From: Promethearchaeia archaeon
GTDB lineage: Archaea; Asgardarchaeota; Lokiarchaeia; Sigyniarchaeales; SOKP01
DNA length: 33,387 bases
Assembly: GCA_029856235.1 (NCBI GenBank)
Contig: JAHQWP010000095.1
Span: forward strand, 1 to 33,387
Direction: 5' to 3'
The translations under genes were made by a program, and so were the position numbers. Positions 32,214-33,387 of the stretch are shown here, piece after piece; position 1 is the first letter of the stretch; every line of letters starts with the position of its first letter. The notes beneath the pieces were generated by a model, which saw only the letters and a program-made list of their open reading frames with translations, made no database searches and was not told where the DNA came from.

Positions 32214-33387
32214 GTGGCAGATAAAGAATTACTTACGATACTGAAATCCATCGGAGAGAAGGTGAAAGGGAAAGAATTAACGTTTAAAAGAAATTCCCGC
32301 ATTTTTTTTGATATTTTAGAATCTAATAACAATTCCTTTAAAGAATTCAAAGAAAAAATTAGAACAGAATGGGAACAATTCAAGGTTAAAAATCAAAATA
32401 GAATAATCAAGAAAACCTACAGTACATTCTTTTTCAGATATTTTCACGATTATTTTAAATTTTATCTACAGAATTTTTGTGGTTTTGATACGAATTCATT
32501 AGAACTATCGCTAAAAGAGAAGATATCTGACGACCAACTATTTTTAGAGTATAGTTATTCCTTATCTCTCGAAGAACAGGAGTATTTTAAGGAATTTAAC
32601 GAGACTTTTAGCAATGGTACAAATGGAGTTGCTTCGCCTATTGGTTATCTTTATCTAGTAGTAGCGATCTTAGGTGTCAATTTGAGAAGGCTCCTAAAAG
32701 AACAATTTTATATCGTGTTAGACGGAGCTATACTGCAAAATGGTGAAAATAAAAATACTTTAAAATTTTTAATAGTCATCAAGAATAGTCACGACGAGCT
32801 TTTTGATAATTATTACTATATGTATTTATATTACTTTCTGAAATACTTTAAAGATGTTCCAAAACCATATTTTGAGAAACTATTAGAGGGTAGAGAAAAA
32901 GTATACAAAATTGCGCTTGACGAATATCCTTCTGCTAAAGATAAACTTGTCGATCTATTATATTACTTTTATAAAAAGTGTAATCTACTCCAGAATATTT
33001 CACCCTTATTAGATTTCTTGAATTTTGTCTGTAGTAGAGTGGAAGACTCAGTTTTTCCAAAACTAGATATAATAAAGAAAGAATTCTTACAGAATTTTGA
33101 TTACACTGATGAGAAGAAGAACTCTTTACTTCGAATTTTTGACACAATTGACAAAAAAGCGACTTTATACTCTACATTCCAATCGAATAACCTACCCTCC
33201 CAAAAGGCTCAATTTAATTTATTTTTATTGTACACGAAATATTTCTTTGGTAGTGGAAGTTTAGAAGCTTTGGAAGTTGGTGATCTGTTGTTTTTACCAG
33301 AAGACTTTAAAATTGCATTGAATAGAACTAATAAAAAATTGGATGATGTAATCAACGCTAATACGATAAAAGATATTCAAGAGTTTT
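32214..33387 (+). CDS. Partial uncharacterised protein running off the right edge
   Basis: A reading frame that opens at GTG (32214) and stays open for 391 codons to the end of the window. I do not recognise it. The visible part is mostly helical, soluble, rich in Lys, Phe, Tyr, Leu and Asn, with clusters such as NYYYMYLYYFLKYFK. It has no signal peptide, no clear membrane segment and no enzyme motif. Its composition is like the 1212-residue orphan at 23470, but I could not align the two by eye. The start choice rests on the TATA box 23 bases upstream; no ATG occurs in frame before about codon 205. Confidence 0.75.
   Translation, partial: MADKELLTILKSIGEKVKGKELTFKRNSRIFFDILESNNNSFKEFKEKIRTEWEQFKVKNQNRIIKKTYSTFFFRYFHDYFKFYLQNFCGFDTNSLELSLKEKISDDQLFLEYSYSLSLEEQEYFKEFNETFSNGTNGVASPIGYLYLVVAILGVNLRRLLKEQFYIVLDGAILQNGENKNTLKFLIVIKNSHDELFDNYYYMYLYYFLKYFKDVPKPYFEKLLEGREKVYKIALDEYPSAKDKLVDLLYYFYKKCNLLQNISPLLDFLNFVCSRVEDSVFPKLDIIKKEFLQNFDYTDEKKNSLLRIFDTIDKKATLYSTFQSNNLPSQKAQFNLFLLYTKYFFGSGSLEALEVGDLLFLPEDFKIALNRTNKKLDDVINANTIKDIQEF

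Noticed and set aside
32935-33147. Minus-strand frames in the right-edge region (also 32189-32383)
   Set aside because: They run opposite a 391-codon + strand frame that has a promoter and uninterrupted coding character.

Overview
The window reads as an A+T-rich archaeal chromosome segment, most likely from an Asgard archaeon (Promethearchaeota, Lokiarchaeia-like). This placement is inferred from TATA-type promoters and oligo-T terminators, a CODH/ACS gamma subunit, a lone ADP-forming acyl-CoA synthetase alpha subunit, a secreted seven-repeat protein ending in a PGF-type sorting tail, an alpha-solenoid resembling alpha-SNAP, and several large orphan proteins. No rRNA, tRNA, CRISPR array, insertion sequence or phage gene was found. 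Both edges cut through genes.

Bases 1-7730 are a redox, sulfur and Fe-S region. A truncated ion permease is followed by desulfoferrodoxin and rubrerythrin (oxygen defence), an HdrD/GlpC-like Fe-S protein on the other strand, a CoA-disulfide-reductase-rhodanese-TusA-rhodanese fusion, and a tight operon tusA-iscS-iscU. The IscS-like protein has Asn-Asp where the PLP-binding His-Lys should be, and the IscU carries a C-terminal extension resembling a thioredoxin-reductase nucleotide-binding domain. Together these suggest Fe-S assembly in which sulfur comes from sulfide or persulfide carriers rather than from cysteine. This is the most interesting part of the window.

Bases 8035-21320 are mixed. 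They hold the secreted propeller, a stand-alone corrinoid protein, a MacB/LolD-type ABC exporter pair, a coiled-coil protein with RNase Z, a MoaD/ThiS-type ubiquitin-like protein ending Gly-Gly-Asn, the SNAP-like solenoid, a gingipain-fold (C25) exported protein, a HAD phosphatase and the CODH/ACS gamma subunit. The corrinoid protein and CdhE point to C1 metabolism (Wood-Ljungdahl and methyl transfer), but their partner genes are not here.

Bases 21321-33387 hold an MFS-type membrane protein, an intergenic region with two strong stem-loops, a 1212-residue orphan protein, the acyl-CoA synthetase alpha subunit, two uncharacterised membrane proteins, a HypE-like PurM-family protein without the HypE C-terminal cysteine, and the start of another orphan protein that runs off the right edge.
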